Shown: positions 19,478 to 26,695 of the stretch, one piece after another | Position numbering within the stretch: position 1 is the stretch's first letter | Layout: each line of letters opens with the position of its first letter | Assembly (NCBI GenBank): GCA_036258135.1 | Contig: DATAEG010000074.1 | Coordinates: 1-62,872 of the forward strand | Reading direction: 5' to 3' | From: DATAEG01 sp036258135 | GTDB lineage: Bacteria > Actinomycetota > Actinomycetes > Mycobacteriales > Jatrophihabitantaceae | DNA: 62,872 bases | Made by a program: the position numbers and the translations under genes | The notes under the pieces: model-generated | What the model saw: only the letters and a program-made list of their open reading frames with translations | Told to the model about the DNA's origin: nothing | The model's database searches: none

Positions 19478-20386
19478 TCAGGGCACGGTTAGCCGTCCCT
19501 CGGCAACGACGAGGCCGCCGCCGGAGAGCCGCACCCGTTCGCCGTCGATGTCGACCTGGATCCGGCTGGGTCGTCCGATGCGATGACCCTGTTCGATGAT
19601 CACCGGTGTGCCCGCCCCGACGCGTCCGGAGCCGGTGAGCGTAGCGGCCAACGGCCCGGCGGCCGTCCCGGTGGCCGGGTCCTCGCCGATGCCCATCGTG
19701 GGGTTGAAGAACCGGGCGTACGCGTGCGCTCCGTCGTCCGGGTCGGCCGCGGCGGTCGTGAAGACGTAGCAGCCCTCGCCGCCCGCGTCGGCCAGTACCG
19801 CCACCAGCCGTGCGGAATCGGGGACGGCTCGATCCACTGCGGCCCGGTCCGCCAACGGCACCAGCAGGTGGGCGGCCCCGGTGGACACCACCTGGGCCGG
19901 GCGATCCTGGGCGATTTCGTCCGGGCGCAGTCCGAGCGCGGCCGCCAGCGGCTCTGGGTCGTCGAGCGCTGCCCCGAATCGCGGCGGCGACTGGTCCATG
20001 ACGATCCGGGTTCGAGCGCCGGGCTCCTGAACGATCTCGACGTCCAGGACATCGGCGCCGATCTGCTGCCTCATCACCCGCGACGGTTGGTCGCCGACCT
20101 GACCGGACGCGGCCAGCCACAGCCAGGCGCCCAGCGCGTTGTGGCCGGCGCCGTCGACCTCCGCGCCGATCGGAGTGAACGAGCGCAACCTCCAGTCAAT
20201 GCCGGCCTTCGTGGGCCGCAGGAGGAACGTCGTCTCCGACTGGTTGAACTCCCGGGCGATGGACTGCATCTGCTCGACGGTGAGGTCGTCGGCGTCTGGC
20301 ACCAACGTCAGCGGGTTTCCGGTCAGCGGCCGCTCGGCGAACACATCCACGAAGAAGAACCGGACGGCGCCTGGCGGAGCGGTCAC
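19478..20386 (-). CDS. PhzF family isomerase-like protein
   Basis: PhzF-fold protein, 302 residues, related to phenazine biosynthesis isomerase and to diaminopimelate epimerase, true substrate unknown. Signatures are FFFVDVFAERPLTGNPLTLV at the N-terminus, the proposed catalytic Glu in REFNQSETTFLL, and the C-terminal repeat motif NPTMGIGEDPATGTAAGPLA. GTG 20386 forms a GTGA overlap with the aroQ stop; an upstream GTG at 20416 would overlap aroQ by 34 bp and is less likely. No other phenazine genes are nearby, so despite its position at the end of the aro operon a phenazine role is not supported. Confidence 0.85.
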   Translation of the reverse strand: MTAPPGAVRFFFVDVFAERPLTGNPLTLVPDADDLTVEQMQSIAREFNQSETTFLLRPTKAGIDWRLRSFTPIGAEVDGAGHNALGAWLWLAASGQVGDQPSRVMRQQIGADVLDVEIVQEPGARTRIVMDQSPPRFGAALDDPEPLAAALGLRPDEIAQDRPAQVVSTGAAHLLVPLADRAAVDRAVPDSARLVAVLADAGGEGCYVFTTAAADPDDGAHAYARFFNPTMGIGEDPATGTAAGPLAATLTGSGRVGAGTPVIIEQGHRIGRPSRIQVDIDGERVRLSGGGLVVAEGRLTVP

Positions 20387-20841
20387 GGCGTCGGGGCCAG
20401 CTTTGACGACAGCCACGAGAGGGCAAGCACGTAGCCTTCAGGGCCGAGGCCGACGATGACGCCGGCCGCGTGCGCGGACACGTAGGAGTGGTGCCGGTAG
20501 CTCTCGCGGACGTGCACGTTGCTGATGTGCACCTCGACCAGCGGCGCGGTGAGCGCGGCACAAGCGTCACCGAGCACGACCGAGGTGTGCGACCAGCCTC
20601 CCGGGTTGAGCACGACCGGGACGGCACCGTCCGCGGCCTCGTGCAGCCAGCCGAGCAGCTCGGCTTCGTCGTCGGTCTGGCGCACCTCGACCGACAGGCC
20701 GAGCTCGGTGCCGGCCCGGGTCCAGAACTCGCTGAGCTCGGAATAGCCAGCGCGGCCGTACACCTCCGGCTCGCGGGTGCCCAGCCGGCCGAGGTTGGCA
20801 CCGTTGAGGACGAGGACGCGGGGCGGCTCAGCTGCGGTCAT
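20383..20841 (-). CDS. aroQ: 3-dehydroquinate dehydratase, type II
   Basis: Third step of the shikimate pathway. 152 residues with the type II signature VLNGANLGRLGTREPEVYG, where the Tyr of VYG and Arg of TREP are active-site residues, then VVLNPGGWSHTSVVLGDA and PLVEVHISNVHVRESYRHHS, containing the catalytic His. It overlaps the end of aroB by 14 bp. Confidence 0.96.
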   Translation of the reverse strand: MTAAEPPRVLVLNGANLGRLGTREPEVYGRAGYSELSEFWTRAGTELGLSVEVRQTDDEAELLGWLHEAADGAVPVVLNPGGWSHTSVVLGDACAALTAPLVEVHISNVHVRESYRHHSYVSAHAAGVIVGLGPEGYVLALSWLSSKLAPTP

Positions 20842-21928
20842 CGCTCACCTCTTCGTAGGCCCGCGCCAGGATCTCGGGCTCGACATCGTCGGCGCGGCCG
20901 GGTTTGGCCAGCCCATCCAACACGACGAAGCGGAGGCGGTCACCGCGCGCCTTCTTGTCCAGGCGCATGATCTCCAGCAGCTCGCCGAAGGCGCCTGCGG
21001 CGTAGCGGGTGGGCAGGCCGAGCGCGGACAGCACAGCGCGGTGCCGGTCCGCGGTCGCGTCGTCCAACCGGCCCAGAGCGCGACCCAGGGCCGCGGCGTA
21101 CACGAGCCCCACGGAGACGGCCGATCCGTGCCGCCAGGCGTAGCCTTCGCGCCGCTCGATGGCGTGCCCGAGGGTGTGGCCGTAGTTCAGGACCTCCCGG
21201 ATGCCTTGCTCGGTCAGGTCCGCGCCCACCACCTCGGCCTTAACCCGGACGCTGCGCACGACGATGTCCGCCTCGACAGGGTTGCCCGCGCGCGCCGCGC
21301 TCACCGGGTCGGCCTCGATCAGCTCGAGGATTACCGGGTCGGCGATGAAACCGCACTTAACCGCCTCGGCCAGACCCGCCCGGTAGTCGTGGTCGGGCAG
21401 CGTGGCCAACATGTCCAGGTCGCACAGGACGCCCGACGGCGGATGGAAGGCACCGACCAGGTTCTTGCCGTGGTCGGAGTTGACGCCGGTCTTCCCGCCG
21501 ATGGCCGCGTCCAACATGCCAGCCAGCGACGTGGGCAGGTGGATGACCCGGATGCCGCGCAGCCAGGCCGCGGCCACCCAGCCGGCCAGATCGGTGGTCG
21601 AACCACCGCCCAGGCCCAGCACCGCGTCCGACCGGGTCAGGCCCAATCGCCCCAGCACGTCCCAGCAGTAGCCCGCGACCTGCAACGTCTTGGCCGCCTC
21701 GGCGTCGGGCACCTCGACGGTGTGGGCGTCGAAGCCCTGGTCACGCAGCTCGGTGCGCAACGCGTCGGCGGTGCGGCGCAGCGTCGGTGGATGGACGATG
21801 GCCAGCCGCTGCGCGGGTGCGCCCGCCACCGGGACGCGCAGAAGCGGTGCCAGCTCGCCGCGCAGCTCGCGTCCGACGAGGACGTCATAGCGATGGTCGC
21901 CGCCCACCGTGATCCGGACGGGGTTCAC
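20828..21928 (-). CDS. aroB: 3-dehydroquinate synthase
   Basis: NAD- and metal-dependent second step of the shikimate pathway, 366 residues. The NAD-binding GLGGGSTTDLAGWVAAAWLRG (about 110-130) and the TSLAGMLDAAIGGKTGVNS signature are clear. Metal ligands are in AEAVKCGFI, VLNYGHTLGHAIE and the later His in YAWRHGSAVSVG. GTG 21928 overlaps the aroK stop (GTGA). Confidence 0.97.
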   Translation of the reverse strand: MNPVRITVGGDHRYDVLVGRELRGELAPLLRVPVAGAPAQRLAIVHPPTLRRTADALRTELRDQGFDAHTVEVPDAEAAKTLQVAGYCWDVLGRLGLTRSDAVLGLGGGSTTDLAGWVAAAWLRGIRVIHLPTSLAGMLDAAIGGKTGVNSDHGKNLVGAFHPPSGVLCDLDMLATLPDHDYRAGLAEAVKCGFIADPVILELIEADPVSAARAGNPVEADIVVRSVRVKAEVVGADLTEQGIREVLNYGHTLGHAIERREGYAWRHGSAVSVGLVYAAALGRALGRLDDATADRHRAVLSALGLPTRYAAGAFGELLEIMRLDKKARGDRLRFVVLDGLAKPGRADDVEPEILARAYEEVSDDRS

Positions 21929-22470
21929 TGGCGGTCCGTGGCGGCACGGGCGTGCACGACGCGCGCGATCCGCGCCGCCACCTGCTGGCGGTCCAGCCCG
22001 TCCGTGTGCACGGTGAGCGTGGCCACCTCAGCGAACAGCTCGGCCCGCTCCTGGACAAGGGCGGCCAGCCGGCCCCGGACGTCACCGGCGAGCAGCGGAC
22101 GCCGCGCACCGTCGCCCACCCGTTGCTGCAGCACCGGCAGCGAGGCGGTGAGCAGGGCCACCACCGTGCCGCCCGCCGCCAGCACGGACAGTCGCGTTCG
22201 GGTGCCGTCGTCGAGGAGTGCGCCACCACCCAGCGCAAAGACGCCGTTGAAGCTGTCGAACACCGCGGCGACGACGGCGGCCTCTTGTGCCCGGAACGCC
22301 GCCTCCCCGTCGGTGTTGAAGATCTCGCGCACGGTTCGGCCGGCCCGCCGCTCGATGGCGTCGTCGGCGTCGAGGAAGTCGACGCCGAGCCGGTAGGCAA
22401 GGCGCCGCCCCACCGTCGTCTTGCCGGCGCCGGGCATCCCCACGAGGACGACACAGGGACCCACGGGCAT
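21925..22470 (-). CDS. aroK: Shikimate kinase
   Basis: Phosphorylates shikimate with ATP. 181 residues with P-loop VLVGMPGAGKTTVGRRLA (about 8-25), the shikimate-binding Asp in FLDADDAIERRAG, and the GGGALLDD loop after FALG. ATG 22470 overlaps the aroC stop by one base (TGATG). Confidence 0.95.
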   Translation of the reverse strand: MPVGPCVVLVGMPGAGKTTVGRRLAYRLGVDFLDADDAIERRAGRTVREIFNTDGEAAFRAQEAAVVAAVFDSFNGVFALGGGALLDDGTRTRLSVLAAGGTVVALLTASLPVLQQRVGDGARRPLLAGDVRGRLAALVQERAELFAEVATLTVHTDGLDRQQVAARIARVVHARAATDRQ

Positions 22471-23669
22471 CAGCGTCCCTGCGCGAGATTGCGCTCCGCC
22501 AGGCGCTCCAGGTAGGCGCGGACGTTGCGGCTGGTCTCGGTGAGCGAGTCCCCGCCGAACTTCTCCAGCGCCGCCTCGGCCAGCACCAGCGCCACCATCG
22601 CCTCGGCGACCACGCCCGCCGCGGGCACGGCGCAGACGTCCGAGCGCTGGTTGATCGCTACCGCGGACTCGCCGCTGGCCACGTCCACGGTGGCCAGCGC
22701 GCGCGGCACGGTCGAGATCGGCTTCATCGCCGCCCGGACCCGGAGCACCTCCCCGGTCGACATGCCGCCCTCGGTGCCGCCGGACCGGTGGCTGCGGCGG
22801 CGGATGGTGCCGTCCGCGGTGCGTTCGATCTCGTCGTGCGCCTCCGACCCGAGCGCGGCGGCCACGGCGAAGCCGTCACCGACCTCGACGCCCTTGATGG
22901 CCTGGATGCCCATCAGCGCAGCCGCCAGGCGCGAGTCCAGCCGACGGTCCCAGTGCACGTGGCTGCCCAGCCCCGGCGGGACGTGGTGGGCCACCACCTC
23001 GACGACGCCGCCCAGCGTGTTCCCGGCCCGGCGGGTGCGGTCGATCAGCTCGATCATGGCCTCGGCGGCCGCGGCGTCAAGGCAGCGCACCTCGGACTTG
23101 TCGACGAGGGGTAGGTCGTCCGGCCCCGGGATCACGCCCGACCGCGCGCGCACCGTCCCGATGGCCACGACGTGGCTGAGCACGTCGACGCCGAGCGCCT
23201 GCCGCAGGAACGCGCGGGCCACCGCACCGAGTGCCACCCGCGCGGCGGTCTCACGCGCGCTGGCGCGCTCCAGCACCGGGCGGGCGTCGTCCAGGTCGTA
23301 CTTCTGCATACCGACCAGGTCGGCGTGGCCGGGCCGAGGCCGGGTCAGCGGCGCGTTGCGGGCCTGGGCCTCGAGGACGTCCGGGTCGACCGGATCGGCG
23401 GCCATCACCGTCTGCCACTTGGGCCACTCGGTGTTGCCCACCCGGATCGCGACGGGACCGCCCATCGTGCGTCCGTGCCGGACGCCGCCGGTGAGCTCGA
23501 CCTCGTCGGCCTCGAACGACATGCGCGCGCCCCGGCCGTAGCCCATGCGGCGACGGGCGAGATCGGCCGCGATGTCGGCGATGGTGACCTCGACACCGGC
23601 CGGGATGCCCTCGATGACCGCGACGAGCGCCACCCCATGCGACTCCCCTGCGGTCATCCACCTGAGCAC
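22470..23669 (-). CDS. aroC: Chorismate synthase
   Basis: Makes chorismate from EPSP using reduced FMN, 399 residues. Family signatures: MTAGESHGVALVAVIEGIPAG at residues 5-25, RRRMGYGRGARMSFE, ARPVLERASARETAARVALG, and the C-terminal AINQRSDVCAVPAAGVVAEAM. GTG 23669, 45 bp after the A24 peptidase gene. The aroA, aroF/G and pheA-type genes are not in the window. Confidence 0.97.
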   Translation of the reverse strand: MLRWMTAGESHGVALVAVIEGIPAGVEVTIADIAADLARRRMGYGRGARMSFEADEVELTGGVRHGRTMGGPVAIRVGNTEWPKWQTVMAADPVDPDVLEAQARNAPLTRPRPGHADLVGMQKYDLDDARPVLERASARETAARVALGAVARAFLRQALGVDVLSHVVAIGTVRARSGVIPGPDDLPLVDKSEVRCLDAAAAEAMIELIDRTRRAGNTLGGVVEVVAHHVPPGLGSHVHWDRRLDSRLAAALMGIQAIKGVEVGDGFAVAAALGSEAHDEIERTADGTIRRRSHRSGGTEGGMSTGEVLRVRAAMKPISTVPRALATVDVASGESAVAINQRSDVCAVPAAGVVAEAMVALVLAEAALEKFGGDSLTETSRNVRAYLERLAERNLAQGR

Positions 23670-23714
23670 GCGTCCAAGTGTTCCAGACCGGCCCGGTCGG
23701 TCCGGTCCGACGAT

Positions 23715-24239
23715 TCAGACCCGGCCGTGCCGGGCGGCTACGGCCAGCGCGCCCACGATCAAGGCCGGGCCGAAGGCGATCTCCGTCCGCCATCCACCGC
23801 GTCGGCGAATCACCGCCCACATGCCCATGGCCGAGCCGAGTAGGAACCCGGCCGCGAGGCCGGTGATCACCTCCTCCCACCCGAGCCAGCCGAGGTAGCC
23901 GCCCAGCAGGCCGGCGAGCTTGACGTCACCGAGGCCGAGACGAGGCGCCACTACAACGGCGAGCCCGAGCATCCCCGCGAACGCGGCGAGCCCCGCACTG
24001 CCCGTCCGCACCAGGCGTCCCGGGGCGTCCTCGACGAGTGCGGCCACGGTCAGGGAGGCGGCCCCGCCCAGGTAGCCGATGGCCAGCACCCGGTCGGGCA
24101 GGCGGTGCTCGGCCAGGTCCACCCGGGCCAAGACGGCCAGCACCGCCGCCAGCCACAACCACGCTGGCAGCGCCGCCGTCCAGCCACCCGCCGCAGAGGC
24201 GGCACCGACGAGGATCGACGTAAGGAGGAGGAGCGACAC
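23715..24239 (-). CDS. Prepilin peptidase-like (A24 family) membrane protein
   Basis: 174 residues, at least five hydrophobic spans. It has both aspartates of A24 aspartyl proteases: the first in LARVDLAEHRLPDRV and the second in APRLGLGDVKLAGLLGGYLG (GxGD). It lacks the N-terminal zinc/methylase domain of full-length PilD, so it is the short peptidase-only form common in actinobacteria. GTG 24239 starts 11 bp after the aroE stop. No pilin or type IV pilus assembly gene is visible here, so its substrate lies elsewhere. Confidence 0.85.
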   Translation of the reverse strand: MSLLLLTSILVGAASAAGGWTAALPAWLWLAAVLAVLARVDLAEHRLPDRVLAIGYLGGAASLTVAALVEDAPGRLVRTGSAGLAAFAGMLGLAVVVAPRLGLGDVKLAGLLGGYLGWLGWEEVITGLAAGFLLGSAMGMWAVIRRRGGWRTEIAFGPALIVGALAVAARHGRV

Positions 24240-24249
24240 CCAGCCAGTG

Positions 24250-25050
24250 TCAAGCGTGCGCGGGTAGGGCGGCGCGCATCGCGGCCAACGGTGCATCGCG
24301 GCCGGTCATCAGTTCGAACTGACGTGCGGCCTGGTGCAGAAGCATGTCGTGTCCGCTGGCCACTGGCGCGCCGACGGCGAGATACGGCCGAGCCAATGGG
24401 GTCGGCCAGGGCTGGTAGACCATGTCGAGAAGCGCCTGCTCCGCGCTCACCTCGAAGCCGGCCACCCGCGCGGCGGCCTCCGCGGGAAGCGCCGAGACGA
24501 CCAACGCCGCGTCCCGTACGACAAAAGGCGAGAGGTCGGTCGACCGGACCGAGATCTTCGCGCGCCGGGCGGTAGTGACCAGGTCCGCGGCCCGCGCCGC
24601 CGAACGGACCGCCACCGTCACCCGCCGCACGCCCAGCGAGGCCAGTGCCACCACCGCCGCCTGGGCGGCGCCGCCGGCGCCGAGCAGCACCACCGACCCG
24701 CGCGCGGGCTCGATGCCATGCTCGCGCAGCGCCGCCACGATCCCGGCCACGTCGGTGTTGTCCGCGAGCCAGCCGCGCCCGCGGGGCAGCAGGGTGTTCG
24801 CGGCGCCGGTGACCTGCGCCAGCGATGTGCGTCGAGTGGCCGCGGCGAGCGCCACCCGCTTGAGCGGCATGGTCACCGAAAAGCCGGCGCATCCGTGGCC
24901 GGCGCCGCCGAGCACCCGGTCGAACCGGTCCACGGTGCAGTCGATCGCGGTGTAGCTCCACCCGACCATGCCGAGCGCGCGGTAGCCGGCGTTGTGCAGC
25001 GCCGGGGACAGGCTGCGTCGGACGGGATGACCGAGCACGGCCGCCTTCAT
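24250..25050 (-). CDS. aroE: Shikimate dehydrogenase
   Basis: NADPH-dependent reduction of 3-dehydroshikimate, 266 residues. N-terminal GHPVRRSLSPALHNAGYRALG binds shikimate; the catalytic Lys is in FSVTMPLKRVAL and the Asp in LADNTDVAGIV. The Rossmann loop is VVLLGAGGAAQAAVVALAS (about 120-138). ATG 25050 shares a base with the mltG stop (TGATG). Confidence 0.95.
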   Translation of the reverse strand: MKAAVLGHPVRRSLSPALHNAGYRALGMVGWSYTAIDCTVDRFDRVLGGAGHGCAGFSVTMPLKRVALAAATRRTSLAQVTGAANTLLPRGRGWLADNTDVAGIVAALREHGIEPARGSVVLLGAGGAAQAAVVALASLGVRRVTVAVRSAARAADLVTTARRAKISVRSTDLSPFVVRDAALVVSALPAEAAARVAGFEVSAEQALLDMVYQPWPTPLARPYLAVGAPVASGHDMLLHQAARQFELMTGRDAPLAAMRAALPAHA

Positions 25051-26246
25051 CAGCCGCAGCCCCAGCCCATGGCCTTGCACTTCGCCTTGGCGTGCAGGAA
25101 CGCCGAATAGCTGCTGGTGAAGAACAGATGGCCCTGGGCGTCCGCGACCACGTAGTACTTCCACGGCCCACTGGCCGGGTGGATGGCCGCGTCCATGGCC
25201 GCCTCGCCAGGGTTGTCGATGGCCGTCGGCGGCAGGCCGGGACGCTTGCGGGTGTTGTACGGCGAGTTCTCGGTGTAGCTGATTTTGCGCGGGTCCTTAC
25301 CTTGCACCTGGGCCTCGTAGACGCTGGTGGCGTCGATACCTAGCGGCTCGTGGGCGGCCAGCCGGTTGTAGATCACCCGGGCCACCTTGGCGCGGTCCGC
25401 GTCGAACTTCGCCTCGCCTTCGATCATGGAGGCGATGATCAGCGCCTGGTACGGCTTGATGCCCAGCGCCATGGCGGACTCGTCGAAGTTGAGCTGTTTG
25501 TCCACCGCCTGGTACTGCCCGACGAGCTGTTGCAGCACCTCGGTCGCGCTCAGGCCGGGGTCGAACTCGTACGTCTGCGGGAACAGGAAGCCTTCGACGG
25601 ACTTGGGGCTGTACCCGTCCGGGATGCCGAGCTGGTCCAGCTTCTTCGCCCCCGACTGGAAGTCCGCGAGGGGGATGCCCGTGACCGCGGCCAGCTTCGG
25701 CAGCACGTCGTTGACGATCAATCCTTCGGGCAACGTCACCTTGCTGAAGACGCGGTTCTTCGGGTCCAGCAACAGCTTCACCGCGTCCTTGGCCGCCATC
25801 CGCTCCCGCATGCGGTAGAAGCCCGGTTGGAAGTCATGCGACCGGCCGCTGGACTTGGCCGCGTTGACGAACGCGCGCCTGGAGGCGACGACGTCCTTGC
25901 CCACCAGGGTCTTGCCGATCTCGTCGGCGGTCTGCCCCTCGCGGACCTGGACCAGCAGTGAGCCGCTCCCGGGGCCCGGGTAGTCCTTGGCCTGGAAGCG
26001 CTTGAGCCAGTGCGGCACGATCACGGCTCCGGCGACGATGAGCCCGATGACGACGAGGAACGCCAGCATCGCGACGATCGCGCCGGTCCAGCGGCGCCGG
26101 CCATGACGCCCATCTGACCCGCCGTAGTGGGACGAGCGGACCTCGGCCGCGCCGAACAAGGCGACGACACCGGTGTCGGCACTGCTCGGCCCCTCAGGAT
26201 GGTCGGCCGCGGCATGCCTGGCGTGCCGACCAGCTTGGTAGCTCAA
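25050..26246 (-). CDS. mltG: Endolytic murein transglycosylase MltG
   Basis: Cuts nascent peptidoglycan strands in the periplasm-facing compartment and so sets glycan length. 398 residues: a basic cytoplasmic N-terminus, one transmembrane segment (IVAMLAFLVVIGLIVAGAVIV, about 57-78), a LysM-like region (VQVREGQTADEIG) and the YceG catalytic domain with the Glu in IIASMIEGEAKFDADR and the SPYNTRKRPGLPPTAIDNPG signature. TTG 26246 forms a TTGA overlap with ruvX. Confidence 0.93.
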   Translation of the reverse strand: MSYQAGRHARHAAADHPEGPSSADTGVVALFGAAEVRSSHYGGSDGRHGRRRWTGAIVAMLAFLVVIGLIVAGAVIVPHWLKRFQAKDYPGPGSGSLLVQVREGQTADEIGKTLVGKDVVASRRAFVNAAKSSGRSHDFQPGFYRMRERMAAKDAVKLLLDPKNRVFSKVTLPEGLIVNDVLPKLAAVTGIPLADFQSGAKKLDQLGIPDGYSPKSVEGFLFPQTYEFDPGLSATEVLQQLVGQYQAVDKQLNFDESAMALGIKPYQALIIASMIEGEAKFDADRAKVARVIYNRLAAHEPLGIDATSVYEAQVQGKDPRKISYTENSPYNTRKRPGLPPTAIDNPGEAAMDAAIHPASGPWKYYVVADAQGHLFFTSSYSAFLHAKAKCKAMGWGCG

Positions 26247-26695
26247 CCTGTCTCCGGGCCTGGGGGACGATGACCGTCGAGCCATCCCTGCAGGATTTCG
26301 ACGGCTGCGGCGGCGTCGATAATGACACGGCGGCGCCGCCCACGCACACCTCCTTCAGCAAGCTGGCGTCCGGCTGTCACCGTTGTGAGGCGTTCGTCTG
26401 ATAGTTCCACGGGGACCGGTGCGACGCGATCAGCCAGCTCGGCCGCGAACTCTTGCGCGGCCCGCGCCGCCGTGCCCACCTCGCCACGCAACGTCCGGGG
26501 CAGCCCGACGACGACGCCCACGGCCTCATACTCGGCCACCAGATCCGCGAGCTCACCGAGGTGTCGGTCTCCCGACCGGTCCCGCGTCACCGTGCCCACC
26601 GCCGTGGCCAGCCGGCCGTCCGGGTCGCTGCGGGCCACGCCTATGCGAACGGCGCCGAAGTCCACCCCTAGCCAGACCCCGCGCTCCGACGTCAC
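26243..26695 (-). CDS. ruvX: Putative Holliday junction resolvase / pre-16S rRNA nuclease (YqgF)
   Basis: RNase H-fold protein of 150 residues; the family has been linked both to recombination and to maturation of the 16S rRNA 5' end. Acidic active-site positions are seen in LGVDFGAVRIGVARSD, ELSDERLTTVTA and VIIDAAAAVEIL. GTG 26695 overlaps the alaS stop (GTGA). The alaS-ruvX-mltG-aroE order is conserved in actinobacteria. Confidence 0.93.
   Translation of the reverse strand: MTSERGVWLGVDFGAVRIGVARSDPDGRLATAVGTVTRDRSGDRHLGELADLVAEYEAVGVVVGLPRTLRGEVGTAARAAQEFAAELADRVAPVPVELSDERLTTVTAGRQLAEGGVRGRRRRVIIDAAAAVEILQGWLDGHRPPGPETG

Noticed and set aside
19478..20386. Phenazine biosynthesis role for the PhzF-like gene
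   Set aside because: No phzA-G genes accompany it; PhzF-fold proteins are widespread outside phenazine pathways.
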